From contig NZ_CP139558.1 in NCBI RefSeq assembly GCF_034262375.1, positions 3,472,001-3,536,000 of the forward strand: a DNA stretch of 64,000 nucleotides, in the 5' to 3' direction. Positions 25,254-33,973 of this stretch are shown in pieces (the stretch's first letter is position 1; each line of letters starts with the position of its first letter). The translations under genes were made by a program, and so were the position numbers. The notes beneath the pieces are model-generated. The model was not told where the DNA came from and ran no database searches. It was given only the letters and a program-made list of their open reading frames with translations. This stretch comes from Mucilaginibacter sabulilitoris. Lineage in GTDB: Bacteria > Bacteroidota > Bacteroidia > Sphingobacteriales > Sphingobacteriaceae.

Positions 25254-26456
25254 TTATCTGTTAAACCGGAATATATCTGCATAAGGGTTCTTTTTACCGA
25301 GTATCAGGTCATGAATAATTAGAGCTGCTATAACACTAAAAGTTATTCCATTACCCCCAAAACCTAAAGCAAAATAGGTATTAGGTCTTTCGGGTATCGA
25401 GCCAATGTAAGGTAATCCATCTTTAGTGGACGCAAATGCCCCAGCCCAGCTAAAATCGGGTACAAGAGGTATGTGCGGCATTTTTTTTAAAAATGCTTTC
25501 TTTAATAATTCAGTTTTTCTGATAATTACCGATGGCAAAATATGAGGGTTATGAAATGGATCATCACGGCCTCCAATCAGGATGCGGTTTTCGCTAACCA
25601 CCCTAAAGTACATATAAGGTTCCGCGGTTTCCCAGATCAGGCTGTTTTTGTGCCAGAAAAAATCCTCAGAAACAGGTTCCGAAACCATGGCATAAGTGGA
25701 GTTAATGTCGGCTATTTTTTTAGGAATATAATGCAGGCTCTCATATCCGCAGGCTATTATCAGTTTTTTTGCCTTTATGGTTAAGTTATTAGTGGTAAGT
25801 AACAACACACGTTGTTTGGTATGTTCTATGTGTTTTATAGCAGTGTTATTATAAACCTTATGACCAGCCTCCTGAAAATTGTTAAATAAAGCATGAGTAA
25901 GTAAATAAGCATCAACTTCGCCGCCATCTGCCGAAAACAAGCCCCCGGGCGCATCAAAGCCAAATATCTTTTTAACATCGGTACTTTCAAGCCACTCTAC
26001 CTTAAACCCGTGCTTTTTACGAAGCTTGAATTCTTCTGATAAATTTGTTTTGTGAGTTTTAAAGCTGGCATATTGCAGGCTTGGCCGTAGGTGAAAATCA
26101 AAAGCTGGTTTAAATGATTTGCACAGATCGTGAATATCATATATAGCCTTTCGGCAAAGCTCGTAACTTTTTATGGCATCTGTTTCGCCTACCAAATCCT
26201 TTAATTTGGTTAACGGGGTATCAATTTCATATTGTAAAAAAGCAGTGCTGGCAGCGGTACTGCCCATGCCGGCATGTTTTTTATCAAACACAGCCACTTT
26301 TAATCCTGAGTTACGCAAATGCCAGGCAGTTAATGCCGCACTGATACCAGCGCCCATAATAGCTATGTCTACCTGTAGATCATGTTGTAAAGAAGGGTAA
26401 GAGGCAACAATACCATTCTTCATCAGCCAGTAAGGGTGCTGTTCATACAGGTTCAT
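25254..26456 (-). CDS. FAD-dependent oxidoreductase (DAO family)
   Basis: A 400-residue flavoprotein of the D-amino-acid-oxidase/glycine-oxidase group. The dinucleotide-binding beta-alpha-beta is DIAIMGAGISAALTAWHLRNSG at residues about 31-52, followed by VAVFDKKHAGMGSTAASTAFLQYEID. The C-terminal FAD-contact region is YIGSIPERPNTYFALGFGGNGITFSVIAA. The substrate-binding domain between has IADINSTYAMVSEP and LIGGRDDPFHNP. The substrate is unknown; similar proteins are annotated as generic DAO-family oxidases and many have a C-terminal Rieske domain that is missing here. Confidence 0.87.
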   Translation of the reverse strand: MNLYEQHPYWLMKNGIVASYPSLQHDLQVDIAIMGAGISAALTAWHLRNSGLKVAVFDKKHAGMGSTAASTAFLQYEIDTPLTKLKDLVGETDAIKSYELCRKAIYDIHDLCKSFKPAFDFHLRPSLQYASFKTHKTNLSEEFKLRKKHGFKVEWLESTDVKKIFGFDAPGGLFSADGGEVDAYLLTHALFNNFQEAGHKVYNNTAIKHIEHTKQRVLLLTTNNLTIKAKKLIIACGYESLHYIPKKIADINSTYAMVSEPVSEDFFWHKNSLIWETAEPYMYFRVVSENRILIGGRDDPFHNPHILPSVIIRKTELLKKAFLKKMPHIPLVPDFSWAGAFASTKDGLPYIGSIPERPNTYFALGFGGNGITFSVIAALIIHDLILGKKNPYADIFRFNR

Positions 26457-26636
26457 ATGCTTTTGAGGGATTTGTATAAAACAACATTGTTCAGTATTTA
26501 AAGTTTTACAACAACAATATTTGTGTAAATTGAGCTAATAGCATACTAAAATAAGACTCGGAAATTTTTTAAAAAAATTAAATCCCGTGCAAATGAACGA
26601 GTTAAACTTTAGCTTTAAACTTCTTTGAAAAAAAGT

Positions 26637-26666
26637 TTTGTAACTTAATTTAAAATCCTACTTTTG
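26637..26666 (+). promoter_or_regulatory. Bacteroidota-type promoter of tRNA-Pro
   Basis: TTTG at 26637-26640 is followed after 18 bp by TACTTTTG at 26659-26666, a full match to the TTTG / TAnnTTTG pattern. Its downstream edge lies 16 bp before the mature tRNA 5' end. Confidence 0.8.
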
Positions 26667-26682
26667 CAAACCCAATCGGGAA

Positions 26683-26756
26683 CGGGATGTAGCGTAGCCC
26701 GGTATCGCGCCACATTTGGGATGTGGAGGCCGCAGGTTCGAATCCTGCCATCCCGA
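26683..26756 (+). tRNA. tRNA-Pro (anticodon TGG)
   Basis: Seventy-four bases fold as a tRNA. Acceptor arm CGGGATG pairs with CATCCCG, with discriminator A at 26756. The anticodon loop TTTGGGA in the CCACA/TGTGG stem gives anticodon TGG, reading CCA proline codons. The T arm is GCAGG-TTCGAAT-CCTGC. CCA is not encoded. A consensus promoter precedes it and a hairpin terminator follows. tRNA 3' ends are common integration sites, and remnants of mobile-element genes begin about 100 bp downstream. Confidence 0.96.
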
Positions 26757-26785
26757 CTAAAGCGATACCAATCGAAGTCAAGAAC

Positions 26786-26815
26786 CCGCAAATCAGTGTG
26801 ATTTGCGGTTTTTTT
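26786..26815 (+). terminator. Rho-independent terminator after tRNA-Pro
   Basis: CCGCAAATCA and TGATTTGCGG form a perfect 10-bp stem around a GTG loop, followed by seven T's. It begins 30 bp after the tRNA. Confidence 0.9.
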
Positions 26816-26848
26816 GTTTTATTTACCACCAAAAACCACCAATCAATA

Positions 26849-27181
26849 TCAAAGAAGGATTTACTCACGCAATTGCTCACATCTTCGGGTCAATACAAAT
26901 TCAAAGGGTCAGAAATTGACCGCAGTTTGAGCTACGGAAAATTGAACAAACAGATAGGGCAGCAGGTACGGCAAAAAGAGGCAGAGGAACAACGCCCATC
27001 TTTGGCACAGCAGCTAAGGGAGGTAATAAATAAAGAACCGGACAAAGAGCAATCCCATCACCAGCCAATCTTTAACCCGTTTGAACATCTGCCAGTGATT
27101 ACACCGGAACCGGATGAACCTTACAGAAGAAGAAAAAGAAAAGGCCAAGACCAAGACCAAAGTCAGGGAATTAGTTATTAA
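26849..27181 (+). pseudogene. C-terminal remnant of a mobilization relaxase
   Basis: The open frame entering from the tRNA region has no start codon of its own past the terminator. From about 26855 it reads KKDLLTQLLTSSGQYKFKGSEI then DRSLSYGKLNKQIGQQ, which resembles the region after the catalytic domain of Bacteroidota MobA/VirD2-like relaxases. A charged tail rich in Glu, Pro and Arg-Lys (YRRRKRKGQDQDQSQ) ends at 27181. The nuclease domain with its His triad is missing, so this is the stump of a lost integrative or mobilisable element next to tRNA-Pro. Family recognition is from memory and moderate in strength. Confidence 0.5.
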
Positions 27182-27211
27182 AAATTATTAATCAATTGAA
27201 TGGAGTAAATC

Positions 27212-27403
27212 ATGAATTACAGTGAAGATAAAAACATGCAAGACGAAATCATAAACAGTTTAGCTAAGAAAGTTACCCAACTGGAAAACCGTCAGCACAA
27301 AGTAGAAGAAATGGAACTGGAAAAGCTGCAACCGAGGGTAAAGGATTTGGAAACAAAGGCAGCCAATGTGCACCATTTTAATATTAAAAATATTTGTTTG
27401 TAA
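27212..27403 (+). CDS. Short coiled-coil ORF, probably truncated
   Basis: Sixty-three residues starting MNYSEDKNMQDEIINSLAKK. Heptad-like spacing (SLAKKVTQLENRQHKVEEMELEKLQPRVKDLE) predicts a coiled coil to residue about 52. The last dozen residues (NVHHFNIKNICL) break the pattern and look like run-on into unrelated sequence, which suggests a 3' truncation. It follows the relaxase remnant by 30 bp, so it is likely an accessory gene of the same lost element. Function unknown. Confidence 0.4.
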   Translation: MNYSEDKNMQDEIINSLAKKVTQLENRQHKVEEMELEKLQPRVKDLETKAANVHHFNIKNICL

Positions 27404-27624
27404 CAATATTATATCCGATTTTAGAAATCGGAAATTTAAATAAATAACCAACCTTATCACAATGAAAAATACTCCGCTATTGCAAGTCCATTTAAGGATT
27501 TGATCCGCTAACTGTATCTGATTTTAAACAAGCTAAGCTACTTTCTCCAATAAGGGACTGATATTGCCTTATGCTTCAGAAATACGAATCCCCTATAATA
27601 TTAACACTAAACTTAAATCACTTC

Positions 27625-28578
27625 ATGAAAGGTTTTTATTTGACTCTTTTTGTTAGTTTATTAACTGGATACCGCACTTATGCGCAAAATACATTTCCTT
27701 CAAGCGGGAATGTCGGGATTGGAACCACAACTCCTCAGGGAAAGCTTAACGTTATCGGACAAGAAGCAATCCGGATTACGGGTACAGGCGCCAGTGGTGT
27801 AGCCTCATTGGGATACCTTACTTTCTTTGATTCAAACAACACGGTACGACGTGGCTATTTGGGCGACGCCTCATCTGGTGATGCTAATATTTATCTTACC
27901 GCGGAAGCTGGCGGAGGCTTAACATTTGGTACCAATGGCATTGACCACCGAATGTTTATCAATACACTGGGTAACGTCGGGATTGGAACATTGACTCCTG
28001 TCACCCTATTAAGCGTTGCCGTTTCCAGTCCCAAAACCACAGTTGCCGGCAACGTTGCTTCATTCTTATCAACGAATGAAGCATCCGGCCCCTTTGGACT
28101 TCGAACAATGATTTACGGAGCGGCATCGATAGCTGACAGGTATGTAACATTACAAACTACTGATTACGCATTAACAGACGGGGGCAGTTTGGTATTGCAA
28201 CCATCTGTTGGTAATGTGGGGGTGGGTACTGCCGACACCAAAGGCTATAAGTTTGCTGTAAACGGCAGTGCCATAGCTACCTCCATGACGGTTAAGTTAT
28301 ACGCCAACTGGCCCGATTATGTCTTTAAAAAAGACTACCAATTGCCATCACTATCAGAAGTGAAGACTTACATCGATCAGAACCAGCACCTGCCGGATAT
28401 GCCATCAGAACGAGAGCTCGCTAAAGATGGGCTTAACCTGGGGGAGATGAATAAGCTATTGGTTAAAAAGGTGGAAGAATTGACTTTGTATTTGATTGAG
28501 AAGGAAAACAAAGACAAGCAGCAACAGGAACAAATCGACCAGTTAATAAAACAAGTTAAATCATTACGAAAAAAATAA
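27625..28578 (+). CDS. Secreted repeat protein with C-terminal coiled-coil 'tail-fibre-like' region
   Basis: The ATG at 27625 opens a signal peptide (MKGFYLTLFVSLLTGYRTYAQ), better than the upstream ATG at 27571, giving 317 residues. The body has repeated NVGIGTTTP/NVGIGTLTP motifs typical of phage-tail-fibre-like or surface proteins. The C-terminus (YVFKKDYQLPSLSEVKTYID, NQHLPDMPSERELAKDGLNL) then a coiled coil is a widespread Bacteroidota module related in arrangement to chaperone-tailed fibres. The role is unknown; surface exposure is probable. A frameshifted paralogue lies 12 bp downstream. Confidence 0.65.
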   Translation: MKGFYLTLFVSLLTGYRTYAQNTFPSSGNVGIGTTTPQGKLNVIGQEAIRITGTGASGVASLGYLTFFDSNNTVRRGYLGDASSGDANIYLTAEAGGGLTFGTNGIDHRMFINTLGNVGIGTLTPVTLLSVAVSSPKTTVAGNVASFLSTNEASGPFGLRTMIYGAASIADRYVTLQTTDYALTDGGSLVLQPSVGNVGVGTADTKGYKFAVNGSAIATSMTVKLYANWPDYVFKKDYQLPSLSEVKTYIDQNQHLPDMPSERELAKDGLNLGEMNKLLVKKVEELTLYLIEKENKDKQQQEQIDQLIKQVKSLRKK

Positions 28579-28590
28579 TTCAATTGAATC

Positions 28591-28849
28591 ATGAAAAAGG
28601 TAGCCCTGACTCTTATCCTTATTTTATCCCTTTTCGCCATTCTTACATGCCCAGTGGGTTAATAACCCTGGTGGTACCATTTATACAACAACAGATAAAG
28701 TTAGTGTCGGGAACACTACACCTGTTGCCGGCTTAAGTACGGAAGCCGGAGAGAATGCAGCTATCGCCCCGTTGACGGTGGTTCCCAATGGTTCTGCATG
28801 GATCGGCGGATCAGGTACGACGGGCGGTATATTAACCTTTATGACCTAA
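28591..28849 (+). pseudogene. Frameshifted, truncated paralogue of the repeat protein
   Basis: ATG at 28591 encodes a signal peptide (MKKVALTLILILSLFAIL) but the frame stops after 22 codons. In the next frame, from 28650, the text continues sensibly: HAQWVNNPGGTIYTTTDKVS and VGNTTPVAGLSTEAGENAA, with the HAQ cleavage site and the VGNTTP motif of the upstream gene's family. One small indel just before the cleavage site explains it. The second frame stops at 28849, where it runs into the AraC-type fragment. Confidence 0.65.
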
Positions 28850-29094
28850 TCTTCCTGGGAGTAATATTTATCGGGCTGACTTTTGTCCTATTGCTTTGGT
28901 TCACCCAAAAGACAGGTAAGGCAGCAAACAGGTTCCTTGCCCTGGCAATGGCTGTCATCGTTTTACGGGTAGCCTGGATTTTGGGAATCGACATTAGGCT
29001 GGAAACCTATCCGCGATGCATACATACACCCGTCTGTTGCCCCTTGAATGAAATTTATGCCTTATTAAAAGTATTAGTAGTTGAATTATTGTAA
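28831..29094 (+). pseudogene. 5' stump of a membrane-anchored AraC-type regulator
   Basis: From 28831 to about 29010 the frame reads INLYDLIFLGVIFIGLTFVL, LLWFTQKTGKAANRFLALAM and VLRVAWILGIDIRLETY. This matches the N-terminal membrane domain of a family of Bacteroidota regulators with helices followed by an AraC-type HTH. After RLETY the sequence becomes unrelated and ends at 29094. The remaining helices and the whole DNA-binding domain are gone. It may have been the regulator of the adjoining polysaccharide locus or part of the decayed element. Confidence 0.6.
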
Positions 29095-29442
29095 ATAATT
29101 GATTATAAGTAGTTTGCTTGTTTTGTTGACTATGCACGTAAATGCCTGTATCTGCCTGATGCATTTTGATAGCAGTAATAATATGTTTGCTTTAACGGTA
29201 GTCTCTAATAGCGCCCTGCATTAGTTGCAAATGATTCGGGGCAGTTTAGGATGATGTTAACCAATTATACTAATAGCGCTTTTTAGAGGTAGCGGTGTGT
29301 TTTTCTTATTCAGCTAAATTCAGGATTGTCCGGTGTGCATGCTGCCAGGATAATGGTTGCCGGTTGGGTAAATCATGACAATAAAGCCCCAAAAAGTTAG
29401 CGCCATTAGTCAAGAAACCAATTTGACAATTAATAATCAATT
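29095..29442. other. Gene-free stretch upstream of PUL 1 susC
   Basis: I see no gene. TATGTTTG at 29182-29189 matches the -7 consensus TAnnTTTG, but no TTTG sits at the right distance upstream, so a promoter there is weakly supported. The PUL 1 promoter must lie in this interval or in the decayed region before it. Confidence 0.5.
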
Positions 29443-32400
29443 ATGAAATTATTTTTACTTCAATGGAAGTATAGGCATAAAGCATTAAGACTTTGTGTTA
29501 TACCTGCACTTGTAAGCTGTATCGCTTTTAATGGTAAAGCGGCTCCGGCACTAACACACCCCGTCATAAAAAACGGAACATTTCACCGTGTTCCCGATAA
29601 TGTCATCACAGGTACAGTTATCAGTAAAGGGCGGCCTTTGCCGGGTGTAACCGTTTCTGTTAAAGGCGTAAAGGGCGGAACCATTACCGATGCTGACGGA
29701 CACTTTATCATTAAAGCCGGAGATAACGCTATTCTGATATTCAGTATGGTTGGTTTTGTAAAACAGGAAGTTACTGTTGGCACAAAAACCAGTATAACCG
29801 TTGACCTTGTTGATGATTCAACATCGCTAAACGAAGTTGTTGTTGTGGGTTACGGAACCCAAACCAGAAAAGACCTGACATCATCAGTGGCTTCTATCAA
29901 AGGAGAAGACATTGCAAAGGTTCCGGTAACAAACCTTGACGCGGCTATGCAGGGAAAAGTTGCAGGGGTGCAGGTGGTTCAAAATTCAGGCGCACCAGGC
30001 GACGAAACCTATATCCGCATCCGTGGTAACGGTTCTTTATTTGGAGAGAATAGGCCTTTGTATGTGATTGATGGCGTTCCGATGAATAATATTCCTGCCG
30101 GTGTATCCCCAATTGGAGGCGACGGGCAACGGATAACGGCGACCAATGACATTAACCCGAATGACGTGGAGTCTATTGAGGTATTGAAAGATGCGGCAGC
30201 AACAGCCATCTATGGATCACGTGCTGCGGCCGGCGTAATCCTGATTACCACCAGGAAAGGAAAAGCTGGAAGGGCCCGCTTTAACTTTAATGCTTATACT
30301 GGTATTGCAAGTGTTACACCAAGGCTCTCCCTGCTTAACGCAGACCAATATGTAGACCTTATAAGCGAAGAACGAGTTAATGCCGGGTTACTGGTGGATA
30401 CGGCTATTAAAAAAACAGGCGTAAATACCAATTGGCAGGATGCAATTTTTAGGAATGCGCCTATTTCAGAATACAATTTATCTGTTTCGGGGGGCGATAA
30501 AAACATCACTCATTATTTATCGTTCGGCTATCTTGATCAAACTGGTACGGTTGTGGGCCAGCAGCATTTTAAACGTTTTAACGGACGGGTAAACCTAGAA
30601 TATAAAGCCACCGAAAATCTGAAAATAGGGATTAGCGTGAACGGTATGCACTCATTGAACAATCGTATCGACAATAGCTTTTCCGGTCAGTCGGTACTTG
30701 CTAATGCGTTGATATATAATCCTAATTATCCTATTTATAATGCCGACGGAAGCTATTATTACGATGTTAACCGCCGGGCTACCAATCCGGTGATGCTGGC
30801 CAATAACCTTCGTTTTGTATCTATTGTTGATCGGTATGTGGGAAATGTTTTTGGAGAGTATACCATTTTACCAAATCTGAAGTTCCGCACAAGTTTCGGT
30901 ATGGATAATCAGGGTATCCAGGATGATCGCTATCAATCTTCCGAAATTAACAACCGTAGCGCAGCTACCGGTGCAGCTGATTTTTTTACCCAGATGCTAT
31001 GGCTGAATGAAAACACCCTGACTTATACGGCTAATTTACCCAAAGGGCACTCGCTTTCAGGAGTAATCGGTGAAAGTACCCAGGTTACCAGTATCCGCCG
31101 TATCGGCGCAGCCGGAAACACCGGCGCTACGGATTTGATCCCTGCAATAACAGGCTTTACCAACCGTACCGAAGCAAGCGATTACCGGTCGAAATCGGGG
31201 TTGCTTTCTTATTTCGGTCGTGTTAATTATAATTATCAGGACCGGTACCTTGTACAGGTAGCCGCACGTATTGACGGCTCTTCGCGTTTTGGTACAAATC
31301 AGAAATATGGGTTTTTTCCTACAATTTCCGGCGGCTGGCGTATCAGTAACGAGTCGTTCATGAAAAATCAACACTTCGTTGATGATCTGAAGCTGCGTGC
31401 AAGCATAGGTGTTTCGGGTAGTCAGGAAGGTTTGGGGAACGATTTCCCCTCACTGGCAACCTACGCTACAGCGGTAAACTATGGCACCGAGCCAGGTATT
31501 GCAGCCTCAACGCTTTCAAATAAAGACCTTAGCTGGGAGGCGACGACCCAAACGAATATTGGAATTGATCTGTCACTTTTCAACAGCCGTGTTAATATCA
31601 CTGTTGACGCATACCTTAAACAAACTAACCGGTTGATCTTTAAACTTGATCTGCCTTACACTTCAGGTTTTGCCAGAACTAATGGTGCAAACATAGGCAA
31701 GCTGCAGAATAAGGGCCTGGATATCAACGTAAGTACCGATAATATCAGGGGTAAATTTGGCTGGAGCACAAACTACAATATGTCTTTTAACCGGAACAAA
31801 ATTACCGATCTTCCTCAATTGGTTGTTGGCGATCCCACCAGCTCTGATTTTACCGAAAGTTTACCTGGCCTTTACGGCACAACGTTGCCCACCAGTATTT
31901 ACCGTGTAAATGAACCGGTTGGGTCGTTTTTTGGTTACAGGAGCTTTGGTGTAGATCCTGCAACAGGCAATATGGTCTACCAGGATACCAATGGCGACGG
32001 AAAAATAAACGCTGCAGACCGGGTTATTATCGGTAATGCACTTCCGAAGTTTACGGGCGGCTTTACCAATACGTTCAGTTATAAAGGATTTGACCTTAGC
32101 GTTTTTCTTTATTTCTCTTATGGGAACCAGGTCTATAATCAAACCCGCGCCATATTGGAGCGTATGGTAGGTTATAACAACGGAAATACAGCGGTTTTAA
32201 ACCGCTGGGCTCCTGCCAACACCGTAACCAATGTACCGAAAGCCATTTTTAACGATCCGGTTGTTGCCAATAGTCTTACCAATGGGGAGATGTCCTCGCG
32301 CTGGGTGGAGAACGGCTCCTTTATCAGGCTGAAAAATATTACGCTGAACTATAATATTCCTTCTTCCATTTTGAAAAGGCTGCGGATTCAATCGGCGAAA

Positions 32401-32559
32401 GTATTTCTGAGCGGACAAAACCTTGCGTTATGGACCAAATATTCAGGTTATGACCCGGAAGCCCAAAACCAGTCTGTTAAGAATTCACAACTGGGTATCG
32501 ACTATGCGGTGCAGCCGCAACCCCGAACCATCAGCGCAGGCATCAATGTTAGTTTTTAA
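29443..32559 (+). CDS. SusC/RagA-type TonB-dependent receptor of PUL 1
   Basis: A 1038-residue outer-membrane transporter that imports oligosaccharides with its SusD lid. Order: signal peptide (to about residue 33), a carboxypeptidase-regulatory-like domain (VITGTVISKGRPLPGVTVSV then GGTITDADGHFII), a TonB-box region (LNEVVVVGYGTQTRKDLTSS), a plug domain (DAAATAIYGSRAAAGVILITT) and a 22-strand barrel ending in ISAGINVSF with the terminal Phe. There is no STN domain, so it should not signal through an ECF sigma factor. susD starts 11 bp downstream. Regulation probably comes from the membrane-anchored regulator at 41994-43256 or an outside factor. Confidence 0.95.
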   Translation: MKLFLLQWKYRHKALRLCVIPALVSCIAFNGKAAPALTHPVIKNGTFHRVPDNVITGTVISKGRPLPGVTVSVKGVKGGTITDADGHFIIKAGDNAILIFSMVGFVKQEVTVGTKTSITVDLVDDSTSLNEVVVVGYGTQTRKDLTSSVASIKGEDIAKVPVTNLDAAMQGKVAGVQVVQNSGAPGDETYIRIRGNGSLFGENRPLYVIDGVPMNNIPAGVSPIGGDGQRITATNDINPNDVESIEVLKDAAATAIYGSRAAAGVILITTRKGKAGRARFNFNAYTGIASVTPRLSLLNADQYVDLISEERVNAGLLVDTAIKKTGVNTNWQDAIFRNAPISEYNLSVSGGDKNITHYLSFGYLDQTGTVVGQQHFKRFNGRVNLEYKATENLKIGISVNGMHSLNNRIDNSFSGQSVLANALIYNPNYPIYNADGSYYYDVNRRATNPVMLANNLRFVSIVDRYVGNVFGEYTILPNLKFRTSFGMDNQGIQDDRYQSSEINNRSAATGAADFFTQMLWLNENTLTYTANLPKGHSLSGVIGESTQVTSIRRIGAAGNTGATDLIPAITGFTNRTEASDYRSKSGLLSYFGRVNYNYQDRYLVQVAARIDGSSRFGTNQKYGFFPTISGGWRISNESFMKNQHFVDDLKLRASIGVSGSQEGLGNDFPSLATYATAVNYGTEPGIAASTLSNKDLSWEATTQTNIGIDLSLFNSRVNITVDAYLKQTNRLIFKLDLPYTSGFARTNGANIGKLQNKGLDINVSTDNIRGKFGWSTNYNMSFNRNKITDLPQLVVGDPTSSDFTESLPGLYGTTLPTSIYRVNEPVGSFFGYRSFGVDPATGNMVYQDTNGDGKINAADRVIIGNALPKFTGGFTNTFSYKGFDLSVFLYFSYGNQVYNQTRAILERMVGYNNGNTAVLNRWAPANTVTNVPKAIFNDPVVANSLTNGEMSSRWVENGSFIRLKNITLNYNIPSSILKRLRIQSAKVFLSGQNLALWTKYSGYDPEAQNQSVKNSQLGIDYAVQPQPRTISAGINVSF

Positions 32560-32569
32560 TTTAAACATC

Positions 32570-33973
32570 ATGAAAAAGTTTTTAATAACGCTCCTTATAC
32601 CAGTATTGCTATTTAATTCATGTACCAAGGTACTTGACCAGGTTCCTCAGGATAAAATCACGGAAGAAAATTTTTATAAAACCACCGGCGACGCAGAAGC
32701 CGCTGTCACAGGGATTTACGATGCTGCCCAGGCGTTGTCTACACAATACCCGGTGGCCTTTGATGCAGCATCCGATCTGGCCAATGCTTTACTCATTAAT
32801 TACAGCCCCTTTTCCCAGCATGGCATCACGGTTGACAATGCAATAGTTGCCACTTATTGGCAAAATAATTATGTAGGAATTGGCAGATGCAACGACGTGT
32901 TGAAAAATGTTCCGAATATTGATGGCAGTTTGTTTGCTGCCGGGCAAAAAGAGCGGATTTTGGGCGAAGCATATTTTATGCGGGCCTATTTTTATTTTAA
33001 CCTGCTTAAAGCTTATGGCGGCGTGCCCCTTGTAACTGCACCCTACGATTCGTTCAATGCCGACTTTACCATTGCCCGTTCTACAAGCGACCAGGTATTC
33101 GGTCAGATCGTTTCCGATCTTAAAATTGCCGAAACTAATCTTCCTTTGAGTTATCCTTCCAATATTGATACACGCGGTAGGGCTACTCAGGGCGGTGCAA
33201 AGGCGCTTTTGGCCAAGGTGTATTTAAGCATGAAGGATTACACTAACGCTGCCGCAAAAGCATTAGAAGTAATCAACACCACCACCTACAGCCTAGTTTC
33301 CGGGGCTTCTGCATACGCGGCTATGTTCTCTGCTTCATCTAAAAATAGCAGCGAATCTATTTTTGAAATCCAATATGTAAGCTCATCATCTGAAAGTAAC
33401 GGTCTGTTCAGTTTATATGTACCTACACCTGCTCCAGTGGGTATACAGGGTGGCAGCTACCAGATTGTGCCTACAGATAAAATCATCAACGCCTTTGAAA
33501 CGGGTGATATCAGGAAAAATGTATCTGTAAGCAATAGCCCGGCCACACCACCGGTACCGTATGTGGGGAAATATTTAAGGCTAACCAATGGTATCGATCC
33601 CAATATTATAGCCCTCAGACTTGCCGATATTATTCTTGTGCGTGCAGAAGCTTTGAATAACCTGGGGCAAACTGCAGAGGCTACCGATGCACTTGACATC
33701 ATCAGGAGGCGTGCATTCGGGTTACCAATAAATACGGCGTCACCTCGGGATTTTCCGAGTGCAAATGACGTAGCTAATAACTACAATCTTACCCAGGCAA
33801 TTGAAAACGAGCGGATGAAGGAGCTGTGTTTTGAAGGGCAACGTTTTTATGATCTTGTCAGGACTGGCCGTGCTACAGCAGTACTCGGCATTTCAGCCAA
33901 TCAAATGCTATGGCCTATACCGCTACGGGAGGTTGGCCGTAATCCTAAACTACAACAAAATCCGGGCTATTGA
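32570..33973 (+). CDS. SusD/RagB-type surface glycan-binding lipoprotein of PUL 1
   Basis: The ATG at 32570 begins MKKFLITLLIPVLLFNSC, a lipoprotein signal with Cys18. An in-frame extension upstream overlaps susC and is not real. The 467-residue protein has SusD_RagB features: TKVLDQVPQDKITEENFYKT, the TPR-like EAYFMRAYFYFNLLKAYGGV and PLVTAP, RATQGGAKALLAKVYLSM, and the C-terminal FEGQRFYDLVRTGRA then QMLWPIPLREV. It caps the SusC transporter and binds the glycan. Its TGA stop (33971-33973) abuts the 5' end of a group II intron. Confidence 0.94.
   Translation: MKKFLITLLIPVLLFNSCTKVLDQVPQDKITEENFYKTTGDAEAAVTGIYDAAQALSTQYPVAFDAASDLANALLINYSPFSQHGITVDNAIVATYWQNNYVGIGRCNDVLKNVPNIDGSLFAAGQKERILGEAYFMRAYFYFNLLKAYGGVPLVTAPYDSFNADFTIARSTSDQVFGQIVSDLKIAETNLPLSYPSNIDTRGRATQGGAKALLAKVYLSMKDYTNAAAKALEVINTTTYSLVSGASAYAAMFSASSKNSSESIFEIQYVSSSSESNGLFSLYVPTPAPVGIQGGSYQIVPTDKIINAFETGDIRKNVSVSNSPATPPVPYVGKYLRLTNGIDPNIIALRLADIILVRAEALNNLGQTAEATDALDIIRRRAFGLPINTASPRDFPSANDVANNYNLTQAIENERMKELCFEGQRFYDLVRTGRATAVLGISANQMLWPIPLREVGRNPKLQQNPGY

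Noticed and set aside
26723..26848. Protein-coding start inside tRNA-Pro for the relaxase-like frame
   Set aside because: The first residues are the translated tRNA and terminator. No promoter or start serves a real protein there.
29182..29189. Promoter of the PUL 1 susC from TATGTTTG
   Set aside because: No TTTG at about 18 bp upstream (the nearest is 13 bp away), so the element alone is not enough.
32423..32569. 49-residue N-terminal extension of the PUL 1 SusD
   Set aside because: It overlaps the susC coding end in another frame and would hide the lipoprotein signal that begins at 32570.
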